The notes: generated by a model from the sequence alone, not told the origin. Counted from the stretch's first letter, positions 16,722-25,850 are shown. The stretch: DNA of 64,000 nt from Alkalihalobacillus deserti (GCF_020734105.1 NZ_JAJAFR010000003.1:1-64000); one strand, 5' to 3'. Made by a program: numbers and translations.

Positions 16722-17183
16722 ATGGAAATTGATTATACAGGTTGGAAATTCAGTGATGATTTACATCGTTTATATGAGAGTGAAGGACACCATTATATGA
16801 GATATGGTATTGTTACTGTCCCGGTTGAAAGAATAACGGGGTTATCGTATTCAGGTGTCTTACGACAAGAAAAACTAAATGCCTTAGATAAGTCCGTAAA
16901 AAAAAATGGCTTTGATCTCCAAAAACATTCACCAAATGATTTAAATCTTACTCTATATCCGAATGGTGAATTTTCAGTTGGGTCAGGTGGAAATCATAGA
17001 ACATACTTGGTAAAAAAAATAGGCTTGGAAACTATAACTGCATCCTTAGACGTTCTGGTGTTAGAGGATCAACTTAACGACGAAGAAATCAAGACATTAA
17101 GTAGATTAGGGATTTTTGAAAGAGATGATTATTTAAGAGGAATAGTTGATAGACTTGGCATAATACCAAACATTAATAAATGA
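16722..17183 (+). CDS. Hypothetical protein with a possible ParB/sulfiredoxin-like fold
   Basis: A 153-aa protein from ATG 16722 (GGGGGTTAATT spacer; weak RBS). The mid-region has VPVERITGLSYSG, then a Lys-rich helix, then VGSGGNHRTYLVKKIG. The GxHR motif after a beta strand is reminiscent of ParB-like nuclease domains (DGxHRxxA). There is no HTH domain. It is isolated between the tRNA-Sec and the tRNA-Leu fragment, so it is accessory DNA. The fold assignment is tentative. Confidence 0.6.
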   Translation: MEIDYTGWKFSDDLHRLYESEGHHYMRYGIVTVPVERITGLSYSGVLRQEKLNALDKSVKKNGFDLQKHSPNDLNLTLYPNGEFSVGSGGNHRTYLVKKIGLETITASLDVLVLEDQLNDEEIKTLSRLGIFERDDYLRGIVDRLGIIPNINK

Positions 17184-17226
17184 ATTAAATACAAGGCTGG
17201 TAATATGGTACGTTTAAACTGTACAA

Positions 17227-17282
17227 GCACGACTCAAAATCGTGTTCCTTCTGGAGTGCCGGTTCGACCCCGGCCACCGGTA
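17227..17282 (+). pseudogene. 3' fragment of a tRNA-Leu (CAA), probable att site
   Basis: The sequence starts inside the anticodon stem (CACGA-CTCAAAA-TCGTG, anticodon CAA). It continues through the variable arm and T arm (GCCGG-TTCGACC-CCGGC) and ends with the acceptor strand CACCGGTA. The 5' half, including the D arm, is absent. Such 3' tRNA fragments are left by integration of phages and islands whose integrase gene is next to the site. An integrase starts 170 bp downstream. Confidence 0.8.
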
Positions 17283-17306
17283 TTCTAAAACTAAAGAAAC
17301 CCTTAT

Positions 17307-17346
17307 AGGTCAATGCTTTGAGCAATCAGAGTGTTGACCTTTTTTG
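17307..17346 (+). terminator. Terminator after the tRNA-Leu fragment
   Basis: AGGTCAA and TTGACCT form a stem with a structured loop, then TTTTTTG. It was presumably the terminator of the original tRNA-Leu gene. Confidence 0.7.
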
Positions 17347-17451
17347 TGCTTTATTATGATAAAGTGACTTGCTAATCGTGTGGACAAGAAATTACGGTTT
17401 ATTAGGTACCTTTGAGAACTATTTATAGATCTTAAAGGGAGATGAAGGACG

Positions 17452-18402
17452 TTGGCAAAAGTGAAAATTATGCAAAGGGCTGGATTAGAAAAAACAGTTG
17501 AGGAGTTATTTGAGGATTTTCAATTAGAGAACAGAGTGAAAAATTTATCAGAAATGACGATCCGGTTTTATGACCAGAATCTGATCCACTTCTTTCACTA
17601 CTTAGAGGAGATTGAGATCCAGTATGTACGAGAAATTGAAAAAAGGCATGTTGATAAATTTATTCTTCATCTTAAAGCGAAGGAATTACAGGATACAACA
17701 ATCAACACGTACTTGAGAGCTACGAGGGCTTTTTTATATTTTGCTATGAAGGAAAGTTATCTGATCAAATTTGAAATCAGTCTTATTAAAGCCAACAAGC
17801 AGCAAAAAGAGCCTTACTCGGAAGACGAGATAAAGAAGCTAATTAAAAAGCCAAACTTTAGAGAGTGTGGTTTTGTGGAGCATCGTAATTGGGTGCTGGT
17901 GAATTATTTACTTGAAACAGGGAATCGATTAAATACCGTACTTAATTTGAAATTGCTTGATGTTGATCTAGAAAACGGCATGGTTGTGCTGAATACGACG
18001 AAAAATAGAAAAGCCCAGTACAACCCTATGAGTGAACACCTTGTAAAAGTCGTAACTGAATACCTACGAATCTATCGGCTGAAGGGCGAAGACTACTTGT
18101 TTGTAAATGAATATGGTGAGCAAATGACTCGTAACTCGATGCAGCATGCTATAGCTAGGTATAACAAAAAAAGAGGGGTAGAAAGAACTTCTATTCATGC
18201 GTTCAGACATACGTTTGCTAAGCACTATATAACAAGTGGTGGAGATGCGTTTAAATTGCAGCGTTTGTTAGGTCACTCTTCTCTTGATGTTACTTTAAAT
18301 TATGTCAACTTGTATTCAAAAGATTTAAAGGACGGTTTTGATAATCATAGTATATTAGCAAGTCATTCTGAAAATAAAAGGATGAAAAGGGGAAAGAGGT
18401 AA
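17452..18402 (+). CDS. Tyrosine recombinase/integrase of the tRNA-Leu-associated island
   Basis: A 316-aa protein starting at TTG 17452 with AAGGGAG about 10 nt upstream. The N-terminal SAM-like domain includes LSEMTIRFYDQNLIHFFHYL. Catalytic residues are Arg in ETGNRLNTVLNL, HAFRHTFAKHYITSGGD and LGHSSLDVTLNYVNLY, with Tyr in the last. All are in place. It follows the tRNA-Leu 3' fragment, and regulator, replication and packaging genes follow it. It is therefore most likely the integrase of that island. Confidence 0.9.
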   Translation: MAKVKIMQRAGLEKTVEELFEDFQLENRVKNLSEMTIRFYDQNLIHFFHYLEEIEIQYVREIEKRHVDKFILHLKAKELQDTTINTYLRATRAFLYFAMKESYLIKFEISLIKANKQQKEPYSEDEIKKLIKKPNFRECGFVEHRNWVLVNYLLETGNRLNTVLNLKLLDVDLENGMVVLNTTKNRKAQYNPMSEHLVKVVTEYLRIYRLKGEDYLFVNEYGEQMTRNSMQHAIARYNKKRGVERTSIHAFRHTFAKHYITSGGDAFKLQRLLGHSSLDVTLNYVNLYSKDLKDGFDNHSILASHSENKRMKRGKR

Positions 18403-18443
18403 TAAGAGATTAACAGCTAAACAAATAAAATAGCATTACAGTG

Positions 18444-18474
18444 ACGCCGTGGATTTTTTCCATGGCGTTTTTTT
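18444..18474 (+). terminator. Integrase terminator
   Basis: ACGCCGTGG and CCATGGCGT pair around a T-rich loop, followed by TTTTTTT. Confidence 0.8.
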
Positions 18475-18569
18475 ACCGACTTTCTGTTGCACTAACATTG
18501 GTAATGTACTTTGCCAATTAAAGCATTTAAAACTTTTATTTCTCTTTAGATGAGTGAGATTTCAAAACT

Positions 18570-18665
18570 GAATGTGTAAAGGGTGAACCCTTTGAACCCA
18601 CTTGGAGAGGAGTGAACCCTTTTTTTATCCCTTTAAAACCCTTGATACATAAGGGGTTTGGGTAA
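18570..18665. promoter_or_regulatory. Repeat-rich control region before the Cro-like gene
   Basis: GTGAACCCTT occurs twice (near 18582 and 18613), with further AACCC/GGGTT pieces and an AACCCTTGATACATAAGGGGTTT inverted repeat (18639..18661). This is a plausible operator or replication-control region of the island. No protein was identified that would bind it other than the neighbouring HTH product. Confidence 0.35.
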
Positions 18666-18753
18666 TTTGGTTTTTTTCATTGCTTAAAATTGAATAAATT
18701 TTTAAAATCCTATTTTATAATTTAGCTATAGCAAATACAAGGGAGGTAAGAAG

Positions 18754-18978
18754 ATGAATGCGCTAAAGTATTATCGAACAAAGAAAAATCTCACGATAAC
18801 TCAGCTAGGGAATTTGATTGAAATGCACCCTTCTAATATTTCAATGGTAGAACGAGGGCATAGAAAAGCTTGGAGAAACATGAAACTAAGGTTAGCCGAA
18901 GCTCTTAATGTCACTGAAGATCAGATGTTTGATGAAAACAACAACTTGAAAATGTACTTTAAAAACATTAAGGAGTGA
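18754..18978 (+). CDS. Cro/C1-type HTH regulator
   Basis: A 74-aa protein with a GGGAGG RBS. Nearly all of it is an HTH_3 domain: LKYYRTKKNLTITQLGNLI, then MHPSNISMVERGHR with the recognition helix, then RLAEALNVTEDQMF. This is typical of the first regulator of phage islands. It probably acts on the repeat-rich region just upstream (inference). Confidence 0.88.
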   Translation: MNALKYYRTKKNLTITQLGNLIEMHPSNISMVERGHRKAWRNMKLRLAEALNVTEDQMFDENNNLKMYFKNIKE

Positions 18979-18983
18979 TAAAA

Positions 18984-19130
18984 ATGAAGGAAGTTCTTGA
19001 TTTGTATCTCTTAAATTACTGGAAAATGATTGATAGTGAATGTTTAACTGATTCAGAATAAATTTAAATTTTAACAAAGTGGCATGAAATCTTATCTGAG
19101 AAATTTGAGGAAGAATATGCAAAGAAATAA
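18984..19130 (+). pseudogene. Small island gene interrupted by two stop codons
   Basis: AAGGAGTG precedes ATG 18984, only 3 nt after the end of the regulator. The frame reads MKEVLDLYLLNYWKMIDSE and on to LTDSE, then two TAA codons within 9 nt, then continues in the same frame as LTKWHEILSEKFEEEYAKK to a stop at 19130. The continuity suggests one original 48-residue protein. The function is unknown. Confidence 0.5.
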
Positions 19131-19173
19131 ATAGTTAAATAAGCTACTACTTTAAACTAGCTAAAAAGGCAGC

Positions 19174-19204
19174 AACCACCTTGTCTGCCAACAAGGTGGT
19201 TGTT
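19174..19204 (+). terminator. Hairpin before the replication genes
   Basis: AACCACCTTGT and ACAAGGTGGTT form a perfect 11-bp stem with a 6-nt loop. Only a weak T tract follows. Confidence 0.5.
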
Positions 19205-19327
19205 CTAAATATTGTATTTTCAAAACACCATGAAAGTTGGTGAACGAAAATTAAACACACTATTCATTATATCATCGAGCAAATTAAAGACAAGATTCCT
19301 ATTCTAACGGTTGCTGAAGAATCCAAC

Positions 19328-19906
19328 TTGCAACTCAAAAAGAATGGAAGAAGAACTTACAATTGTTTATGTCCGTTCCATAGCGAGAATACACCTTCGT
19401 TTACTATATATTCGCAAGATGATCCTCAAAATGATCGCTTCCATTGTTTTGGATGTGGCGCCGATGGTGATCAAATTAATCTATATGCGATGTTGAATCA
19501 CTTGGAGAACGGACAAGCCATTGCTCATCTTGCTCATCGTATTGGTTTGAAGGGTAAAAAAATAACTAGAAAACAACAACTAGAAGTGAGTAGGCGACAA
19601 AAGGATAGACAGCTTGAGAAGTTGTTTAAAGATGAGTGTAACAGTTTGTTTCGTTTCTTTTGTGATCTGCGAAAGCACGTGAAAGAAAGAGCTGAGTTTT
19701 ATGGGGAAGAGGATTCGCTTCTGGTTTATTACCGTCAGAAGGAAACATATTATGATTACTTATTAGACGGACTGTTAGAAGGACTTAACGGAGAAACTCA
19801 GTATGATGATCTAATCGAAGTTTACAAGATTAGTAAGGAGGTTAGGAAAGAATGGAATATTTTATTGGCAGAACACGTGCAGACCTACTTAGACAGCATG
19901 GAATAG
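19328..19906 (+). CDS. CHC2 zinc-finger protein (primase-like, zinc-binding domain only)
   Basis: A 192-aa protein. The CHC2 finger of DnaG-type primases is visible: CLCPFHSENTPSFTIY, then FHCFGCGADGDQINLY. No Toprim catalytic domain follows; the rest is a charged helical region. Sense coding continues upstream without a start (IIEQIKDKIPILTVAEESN, open from 19244). An ATG at 19230 is out of frame, so the real 5' end may carry a frameshift. It overlaps the next gene by 55 nt. This resembles the split primase-helicase genes of integrative islands. Confidence 0.75.
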   Translation: MQLKKNGRRTYNCLCPFHSENTPSFTIYSQDDPQNDRFHCFGCGADGDQINLYAMLNHLENGQAIAHLAHRIGLKGKKITRKQQLEVSRRQKDRQLEKLFKDECNSLFRFFCDLRKHVKERAEFYGEEDSLLVYYRQKETYYDYLLDGLLEGLNGETQYDDLIEVYKISKEVRKEWNILLAEHVQTYLDSME

Positions 19907-21615
19907 ACCAGGAATTAGATTCACCACAAGAATCAAGGATTTTAGAGTTAATTAGAACAGCTCCTGTTCCTTTCGGGGCAATTGTTCCGGATGGATGGCT
20001 TTTAGATGAAACTGGGCTATATGAGCGAAGATTCTCTGACAGAGAAGAAGAGTCAGAGCCGAAAAGGGTTAGCTATGAACCGATCGTTATAAGTGAGGTC
20101 TATGAGAATATAACAAATAATAGCGAAGGGTTAACGGTTTCCTGGTGTATAGGAAATCAGTGGAAGTCGGTGTCTCACTCGAGAGATTACTTCATGGTAG
20201 CAAACAAAATAATTGACTTGTCCAATACCGGGTTCCCTGTTAATAGTAACAACGCCAAGAACGTTATTAAATTTATAACTGATTTTTTGGCTTGTAATCG
20301 TAATATCTTACCGTTTAAACACTATACGGAACAACTTGGTTGGACTTCTAATAAATCCGGTTTTCTTTTAGGGGAGCATTTTATATCGGGTGAAGGAGAT
20401 GATATTTCTTTTCTTCCTTCTGATATAGGTGAACAACAGCTCGTAGAAGGGTTTGACTCGAAAGGGGATCTAGAAACTTGGCTTCAACTTACTCGGCGGT
20501 TAATTGGCTATCCAAAAGTCATGATCGGTGTATATGCCAGTTTTGCCAGTGTTCTATCCAGCATCTTCAATGTAGGTTCTTTCATCTTTGAATGGAATGG
20601 CGAAACATCTAAAGGGAAAACGATTAGTATGAAAGTGGCTGCTAGTGTTTGGGGCAATCCCTCAACGGATCAAGGCGGCATAATCAAAAAGTGGAACGTT
20701 ACACCTGTCAATATTGAACGAACGGCTAGCCTTCTGAAGAACTTACCTCTCTTTTTAGACGACACAAAAGATTTATCGAGATCAAACCAAATCTCTGGGC
20801 TTATTTATAACCTAGCCAGTGGACAGGGGAAAGGTCGGGGGAGCATAAAAGGAAGTCAGAAAACGAAATACTGGAATACGATCACGTTTAGTACCGGAGA
20901 ACAAAAGATTACGTCATTTACCAAAGATGGGGGAACAGCCGGGCGTGTGCTTCCGATTACTGGCTTACCTTTTGATAATGATGATATGGAAACGGCTTGC
21001 CTTGTTGAAGGCATAGAAATGGATCTACTAGAGTGTCATGGACAAGCTGGACAAAAGTGGATTCGGTATCTACTGGAGAATAGGGCTTCATGGTCGGAGT
21101 GGAAGGTATATTTCAATCAGATGAGGCTGTATTTCCTTCAACAAGCCAACGGAAACTCAGTTGTCGGGCGTTTAGCAAAGTATATGGCTATGATCGATAC
21201 AGCGGCTATGTTATTCAATGATTGCTTTAGTGAGGCATATGATTTTCGATCAATGTTGGACACAGTTTGGCATGAGGTTGTTACAGAGAATGCAGAAGTG
21301 GATCGACCCTTAGAGGCGTTAAAAACTGTTTATAGTTGGATGGTTGCCAATAAGCATAAATTCAAAAATGATGACTGGTCGGACAGTTACGGTATCTGGA
21401 ATCATGAAGGGATTTGGGATGAAGTGTATATCCATCCGCATATCCTTGAGGAACTTTTATCAAGCAAAGGCTATGATCCGTCATCAATCTTTGAAAGTTG
21501 GAACAATCGGCAATGGCTTATCACGCAAAAAGATAGGGGATGGAAAAAGCAAAAAACAGTTAAAGGTGTTAAATCCGATTATATCGTGATTCGAAGGGAA
21601 GCACTTGAAAGCTAA
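19852..21615 (+). CDS. DUF927-type helicase/ATPase of the island replication module
   Basis: A 587-aa protein. The middle part has the DUF927 pattern: FIFEWNGETSKGKTISMKVAA (P-loop GETSKGKT, near residue 250), LPLFLDDTKDLS (Walker B-like), a GSQKTKYWNTITFSTGEQ strand, and the arginine-containing GRVLPI. This family occurs with primase zinc-finger proteins in phages and satellite islands. It follows the CHC2 protein with overlap, so the two probably work as primase and helicase for island replication. The C-terminal 100 residues look like a winged-helix tail. Confidence 0.82.
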   Translation: MEYFIGRTRADLLRQHGIDQELDSPQESRILELIRTAPVPFGAIVPDGWLLDETGLYERRFSDREEESEPKRVSYEPIVISEVYENITNNSEGLTVSWCIGNQWKSVSHSRDYFMVANKIIDLSNTGFPVNSNNAKNVIKFITDFLACNRNILPFKHYTEQLGWTSNKSGFLLGEHFISGEGDDISFLPSDIGEQQLVEGFDSKGDLETWLQLTRRLIGYPKVMIGVYASFASVLSSIFNVGSFIFEWNGETSKGKTISMKVAASVWGNPSTDQGGIIKKWNVTPVNIERTASLLKNLPLFLDDTKDLSRSNQISGLIYNLASGQGKGRGSIKGSQKTKYWNTITFSTGEQKITSFTKDGGTAGRVLPITGLPFDNDDMETACLVEGIEMDLLECHGQAGQKWIRYLLENRASWSEWKVYFNQMRLYFLQQANGNSVVGRLAKYMAMIDTAAMLFNDCFSEAYDFRSMLDTVWHEVVTENAEVDRPLEALKTVYSWMVANKHKFKNDDWSDSYGIWNHEGIWDEVYIHPHILEELLSSKGYDPSSIFESWNNRQWLITQKDRGWKKQKTVKGVKSDYIVIRREALES

Positions 21616-21940
21616 GGAGCACAGTAAGAACAGAGAAAGAACAGACCGATTGTTCTCGTTTTAGCCTAATGTACCAAGGGTTTCACTAATAGAGAATAGA
21701 TAGAACAATACTATATATATATTAATCTATGATGCTTCCTTCTAAGCTTTGAGTATATATAGTGTGTTTTTTTCGAAAAACTGTTCTCTTAAATGAAAAC
21801 TAGAAAAAATATTGATATGACGGGCTAAATTGAGAACATGAAGTCTGTTCTTTTACAGTGCTAAGTCTGTTCTCCAGCACATAGAAGATAAGGATTTTGG
21901 CTGTTGTCCTTTTTTTATCAATTACAAGGTTGGTGATGAG
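21616..21940. other. Gene-free stretch
   Basis: An AT-rich region with TATATATATTAATC near 21713 and ATATATAG near 21755. It could hold the island's origin or a promoter for the nuclease gene, but there is no specific support. Confidence 0.3.
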
Positions 21941-22474
21941 GTGTTAAACATTATCCCTTACAGTTATAAAGACGCAGAAATCAAAGAGTTGCTGAACAGT
22001 ATGACTATTTTAATCGATACAAGAGAACAACGAAATGAACATATTACACAGTATTTTGATAGCAAAGGCATAGCCTATAAAACTAGAAAACTTGATACAG
22101 GAGATTATATGACCTTAATGCCGGCGAATGAAAAGTTAGGTGTTATGAAGCCGATTCAATTCAAAGCAGCCATTGAACGAAAAAATAGTGTTGAGGAGCT
22201 AGCGCAATCGATAAAGGATCGTACCAGATTCGAAAATGAATTGATCCGTTCACAAATGTTTAATTTTACACTGATCGTCGAGGATTCAAACGGTTATGAA
22301 AACCTACTTAAAGGAAATTACCGTAGTCAATACAGCCCACAGGCTCTGCTTGCTAGTTTGAAAACCTTTGAAAGTCGGTATGGTTTTACAACTGTTTTCC
22401 TCCCTAAAAGAGCGGTAGGGAATTATATATACTACCACTTTTACTATCTTGTTAGAAATCTGGTCAAGGGTTAA
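21941..22474 (+). CDS. ERCC4-domain nuclease
   Basis: A 177-aa protein from GTG 21941. It is a single ERCC4 nuclease domain: ILIDTREQRNEHI, LDTGDYMTLMP and FKAAIERKNSVEEL, matching the GDxxx-ERKxxxD catalytic signature. It then has TRFENELIRSQMF and a C-terminal helical part. Stand-alone ERCC4 nucleases occur in phages and satellites, probably processing branched DNA before packaging. It overlaps the open frame of the terminase gene. Confidence 0.88.
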   Translation: MLNIIPYSYKDAEIKELLNSMTILIDTREQRNEHITQYFDSKGIAYKTRKLDTGDYMTLMPANEKLGVMKPIQFKAAIERKNSVEELAQSIKDRTRFENELIRSQMFNFTLIVEDSNGYENLLKGNYRSQYSPQALLASLKTFESRYGFTTVFLPKRAVGNYIYYHFYYLVRNLVKG

Positions 22475-22523
22475 AGGAGATTGGCAAAAGAGGAGAAAAC
22501 ACATCAGAAAGGGTGGGGGTTTC

Positions 22524-22928
22524 ATGGAGCTACAGGTGAATGATTTAACACCTAAGCAACAGGCGTTTGTCCATGAGTATATTAAAGATTACAACGCAAC
22601 ACAGGCAGCCATACGTGCTGGTTATAGTCGTCGTAGAGCGTCTGAGATAGGTTATCAACTCCTACAGAAAAATACAGTTTCAGACGCTGTACAGGCTCTC
22701 CAGGACGATATAAAAAGTACATTAAGAATGCAGTTCCTCAATGACGCCAGATTAGCAAGAAACGTTCTATACGAAGTAATGACAAATCCAGAAAGCTCGG
22801 ATCGGGATAAGATTACGGCTGCAAAAGATTTTCTTGATCGAGCTGGCTTTAAGCCGTCAGAGAAAAAAGAGCTAAGTGGACCAAACTCCAATCCGATTGA
22901 GATAGTTTTTGTTGATCCGGAAAAATAG
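22524..22928 (+). CDS. terS: Phage terminase small subunit
   Basis: A 134-aa protein from ATG 22524 after AAAGGGTGGGGG. Terminase_2 features are LTPKQQAFVHEYIKDYNATQAAIRAGYS, an HTH for DNA recognition, and a C-terminal part ending in IEIVFVDPEK. No large subunit or any structural gene follows, so this is not a prophage. A lone terS is the hallmark of satellites (PICIs/SaPIs) that redirect a helper phage's packaging. Confidence 0.9.
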   Translation: MELQVNDLTPKQQAFVHEYIKDYNATQAAIRAGYSRRRASEIGYQLLQKNTVSDAVQALQDDIKSTLRMQFLNDARLARNVLYEVMTNPESSDRDKITAAKDFLDRAGFKPSEKKELSGPNSNPIEIVFVDPEK

Positions 22929-22962
22929 CCTAGGGAGAAAATTTTCTCTAGGTTATTTTTCA
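22926..22962 (+). terminator. terS terminator
   Basis: TAGCCTAGGGAGA and TCTCTAGGTTA form a stem around AAATTT, followed by TTTTTC. The first arm overlaps the stop codon. Confidence 0.8.
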
Positions 22963-23050
22963 ATAAGCGGGTGGTAAAATATATATATAAATGACAACTT
23001 TTATTGGTGAATTTTCTTTAGAAGTTATATCTTAAGTAAGGGTGAAGCAA

Positions 23051-23740
23051 ATGTCATATAGTACTACTGATCACTTTGAAAAATTAAAGGAAGGACTATT
23101 TCAAGAGATCATTTCAATTAATTCTTTTCTTGAACTGTATATCCATATTAGAAAGAAAAGAAATGACCGTTTAGAAATATTAAACAAAGCACCAGCATTT
23201 TTTCAATTAACGCAAGAATCATTATTAACAAGTGTTATTATAGGACTGGCTAAAATTTATGAAAAAAGAAATAAAAAAGGAAGGACTATCTTTAACTTTT
23301 TAGACTTTATTGAAGCAAATTACAAAGGAATATTCTCTAATAATTTAGAGCTTATGAAAAAGCAGTCTAGAGATTATGAAATAACAAATGAGCTGATAAG
23401 TGAACATAAATTATTACTTGAGAAACAAGAACCTATATTAAATAATTTGTTTGCGTGGAGAGATAAAAGCTTTGCACATATGGATAAAAAATATTTTGAT
23501 GATCGAGGGTTATTAGGAGAAGATTACCCTATTACAATTGAACAGATAAGACATTTGATTGAGTTACTGACTGATATTCTAAACAAATATGGTGGGGCTT
23601 ACAATGGGAACATTCAAATTGTTAAAGCGACTAATGTTACTGATATAGATCGAATATTAAATTGGCTACATAAAGTGGAGCCTTATAAAATTGAAATTAA
23701 CAAGCTGATAAGAGAGAGAGAAGAAACTCTTGAAAGTTAA
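23051..23740 (+). CDS. Hypothetical helical protein, possible AbiU2/HEPN-like
   Basis: A 229-aa protein from ATG 23051 (TAAGGGTG RBS). It is all-helical in appearance. The C-terminal part has WRDKSFAHMDKKYF, a pattern like the RxxxxxH motif of HEPN and AbiU2-type proteins, where the histidine-containing helix is a nuclease centre. Its position after terS, in the slot where satellites carry accessory or anti-phage genes, supports a defence role. This is only a suggestion. Confidence 0.5.
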   Translation: MSYSTTDHFEKLKEGLFQEIISINSFLELYIHIRKKRNDRLEILNKAPAFFQLTQESLLTSVIIGLAKIYEKRNKKGRTIFNFLDFIEANYKGIFSNNLELMKKQSRDYEITNELISEHKLLLEKQEPILNNLFAWRDKSFAHMDKKYFDDRGLLGEDYPITIEQIRHLIELLTDILNKYGGAYNGNIQIVKATNVTDIDRILNWLHKVEPYKIEINKLIREREETLES

Positions 23741-23773
23741 TCCTATAACCTTGTATGTAAAGGGGAGAGCTAA

Positions 23774-24442
23774 ATGTGCGGACGTTTTACACTCACTACT
23801 GATCTTACGTCTTTGCAGCAGCAATTCGATTTTGACATTGCTCAAGAACTCACACCACGTTATAATATCGCACCTAGCCAACCGGTATTGACGTTGACTT
23901 CAGAAGGCGGCAACAAAGAAGGGAGCATGATGAGATGGGGTCTGATCCCTTTCTGGGCAAAAGATCCAAAGATCGGCTATAAGCTCATCAACGCAAGGGC
24001 TGAGACAGTCAATGAAAAGGCTAGTTTTAAACATGCCTTCAAAAGAAGACGCTGTCTGATCTTAAGTGATGGGTTCTATGAATGGCAAAAGACAGGTGGT
24101 GGCAAGCAGCCTTATCGCTTCGTGTTGAAGGAACGAAGACCTTTTGCAATGGCTGGCTTGTATGAGGAATGGAAGCAAGGGAATGCTCCCATCACGTCGT
24201 GTACGATTATTACGACTAGACCAAACGAGTTGACTAAAAAGGTGCATGATAGGATGCCGGTCATTTTGCCGGGCGATACATATGATACATGGCTTGATCC
24301 AAGGATGGATGATATAGAGTATTTGAAGTCGCTCTTGATCCCGTATGACGCTGACAAGATGGATTTTTATCCTGTCTCGACGCTGGTTAATTCGCCTAAA
24401 AACGATATTGCAGAGCTGTTGTCGCCACTAAATAGTTTATAA
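23774..24442 (+). CDS. SRAP/YedK (HMCES) abasic-site protein
   Basis: A 222-aa protein beginning MCGRFTLTT; Cys2 is the catalytic residue that crosslinks to abasic DNA in this family. Other SRAP blocks present are PRYNIAPSQPV, MRWGLIPFWAKD, INARAETV, GFYEW and HDRMPVIL. Length is typical and all key residues (C2, the Asn of NAR, Glu of ARAE, His of HDRMP) are in place. It protects single-stranded DNA carrying abasic sites. In the island it may be cargo. Confidence 0.93.
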   Translation: MCGRFTLTTDLTSLQQQFDFDIAQELTPRYNIAPSQPVLTLTSEGGNKEGSMMRWGLIPFWAKDPKIGYKLINARAETVNEKASFKHAFKRRRCLILSDGFYEWQKTGGGKQPYRFVLKERRPFAMAGLYEEWKQGNAPITSCTIITTRPNELTKKVHDRMPVILPGDTYDTWLDPRMDDIEYLKSLLIPYDADKMDFYPVSTLVNSPKNDIAELLSPLNSL

Positions 24443-24493
24443 ACCTCTTTGGTCTTTTCCCCATAAATTTCTGAAAGTTTAAATAGCATTCAT

Positions 24494-24531
24494 AACCTCC
24501 TATTGTGGGCTATTCCCAACAATAGGAGGTT
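24494..24531 (+). terminator. SRAP gene terminator
   Basis: AACCTCCTATTGT and ACAATAGGAGGTT form a perfect 13-bp stem with a 12-nt loop. Confidence 0.75.
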
Positions 24532-24630
24532 AGTTTCATAAGGTCAAGCAAATCTGTCTTAGTTAGATTTTCATAGCATTTATTATTAGGTTTCTGAGGA
24601 GTATCTGTTCTCTCATCTCCTTAATAAAAG

Positions 24631-24675
24631 AGGACACCGACAGACTACAGTTGTTCTGTAATCAATCAGTGTCCT
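24631..24675 (-). terminator. Hairpin downstream of the leftward membrane-protein gene
   Basis: AGGACAC and GTGTCCT close a loop containing further complementary pieces (CAGACTACAG/TTCTGTA). It is placed 19 bp after the stop of the leftward gene. Confidence 0.5.
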
Positions 24676-24693
24676 TAGGCGTTCCAGCTTTGA

Positions 24694-25566
24694 TTATTTA
24701 ATTTCAAATGATTTTAATGAGAGGCTTACTTCTCCTTTTCCGCCACTGTGTCTAAAGTCATATGAATCTATACCTTGATATGGGGTAAAAGTTATTCTTT
24801 CATATCCACTTATATACGTCTGTATTAATTCAAAAGTGGGTATTCTTTGAAAAGTATTATTTACTAACTTCATTTTTTCACTAACGCTGTTCACGTACCA
24901 AAAATATCCTATATCTGGCCTAGTAATTGAATCCATATCCCCAAATCTTTGACCTTTAAAGAGAGGTAGTTCCATAATTAACTCATATTTTTCCATGTTA
25001 AAACTCACAGCTACGTTATCTTTCACCTCACCTAGCCTCTCGAAAGTATCAATTGCTCCTTCGAGTTCCTTAGGGTTGACCAAAAAAATTTTATTTGCTA
25101 CCAATAGTAAGCCTGTTCTATTTTTTTCTAGTATTATTTTTTCATAATATTCATTGAATTCTAAGTGATTCTCTAATTGTAAACCAACGTTTGTGATGAA
25201 ATTCGAGAATATAAAAAGATGCAAGCCATCTTTTGAAATAACATCCTCAATGTTTACTTCCAATTCAACTTGACCTTTAACATAATCCTGTCTTAGCGGT
25301 GAGTATTTAACAAATTCACCTTCATATATCCATCTATTTCCTTCTTTCAACGGGAAATAGTCTGTTGTAAGTTCTATGTCCCAGAAAGGGATTTCTTTGT
25401 AAGTGTATTCAATTGTTTCTACAGTAGTAATTCTTGCAGCATAGACAGTTGCAAATACAAGTAATGCAGTAGAAATTAAACTGGCAATTGTAGTAATCCA
25501 AATATGCTTACCATTGTCTTTTTGTAGAATTCTTTCTCTTTTCTGTTTTCTAATAATTCTTTTCAA
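24694..25566 (-). CDS. Hypothetical membrane-anchored extracytoplasmic protein
   Basis: A 290-aa protein. A basic N terminus (MKRIIRKQKRERI) is followed by one transmembrane segment (WITTIASLISTALLVFATVYA) and a beta-rich outer domain starting DYFPLKEGNRWIYEG. That opening is common in uncharacterised Bacillus secreted proteins. A possible RBS (GGGGGCTTAC) precedes the start. No enzymatic motif is seen. Confidence 0.7.
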   Translation of the reverse strand: MKRIIRKQKRERILQKDNGKHIWITTIASLISTALLVFATVYAARITTVETIEYTYKEIPFWDIELTTDYFPLKEGNRWIYEGEFVKYSPLRQDYVKGQVELEVNIEDVISKDGLHLFIFSNFITNVGLQLENHLEFNEYYEKIILEKNRTGLLLVANKIFLVNPKELEGAIDTFERLGEVKDNVAVSFNMEKYELIMELPLFKGQRFGDMDSITRPDIGYFWYVNSVSEKMKLVNNTFQRIPTFELIQTYISGYERITFTPYQGIDSYDFRHSGGKGEVSLSLKSFEIK

Positions 25567-25850
25567 AGTAAGCCCCCATTACAATAATTCACCTTCTTCA
25601 TACTTTATTGTAGCAATTTTTCCATTTGCTGTCTCTATTATAGTAAAACCATGTTCAACTGCCTCTGCTTATTAACAAAAAAATAAGAGTAGGGAAAGTC
25701 AATCTCTAACGCTAATAAGTTCGACTTTTTTGGGAATTAACTGATCGGTATCTAAATCGCAATACCATGTAATATATTCTCCAAAAGAAGTTAACCTTTA
25801 GAATATTTAGATTATTCTATTATTATAACAATGTCGAAAGGGGTGGCGAT
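25567..25850. other. Gene-free stretch
   Basis: A divergent-promoter-like AT-rich region between the membrane-protein gene and the small frameshifted gene. No further feature is supported. Confidence 0.3.

Noticed and set aside
22524-22928. A full prophage suggested by the terminase small subunit.
   Set aside because: No large terminase, portal, capsid or tail gene follows anywhere in the window.
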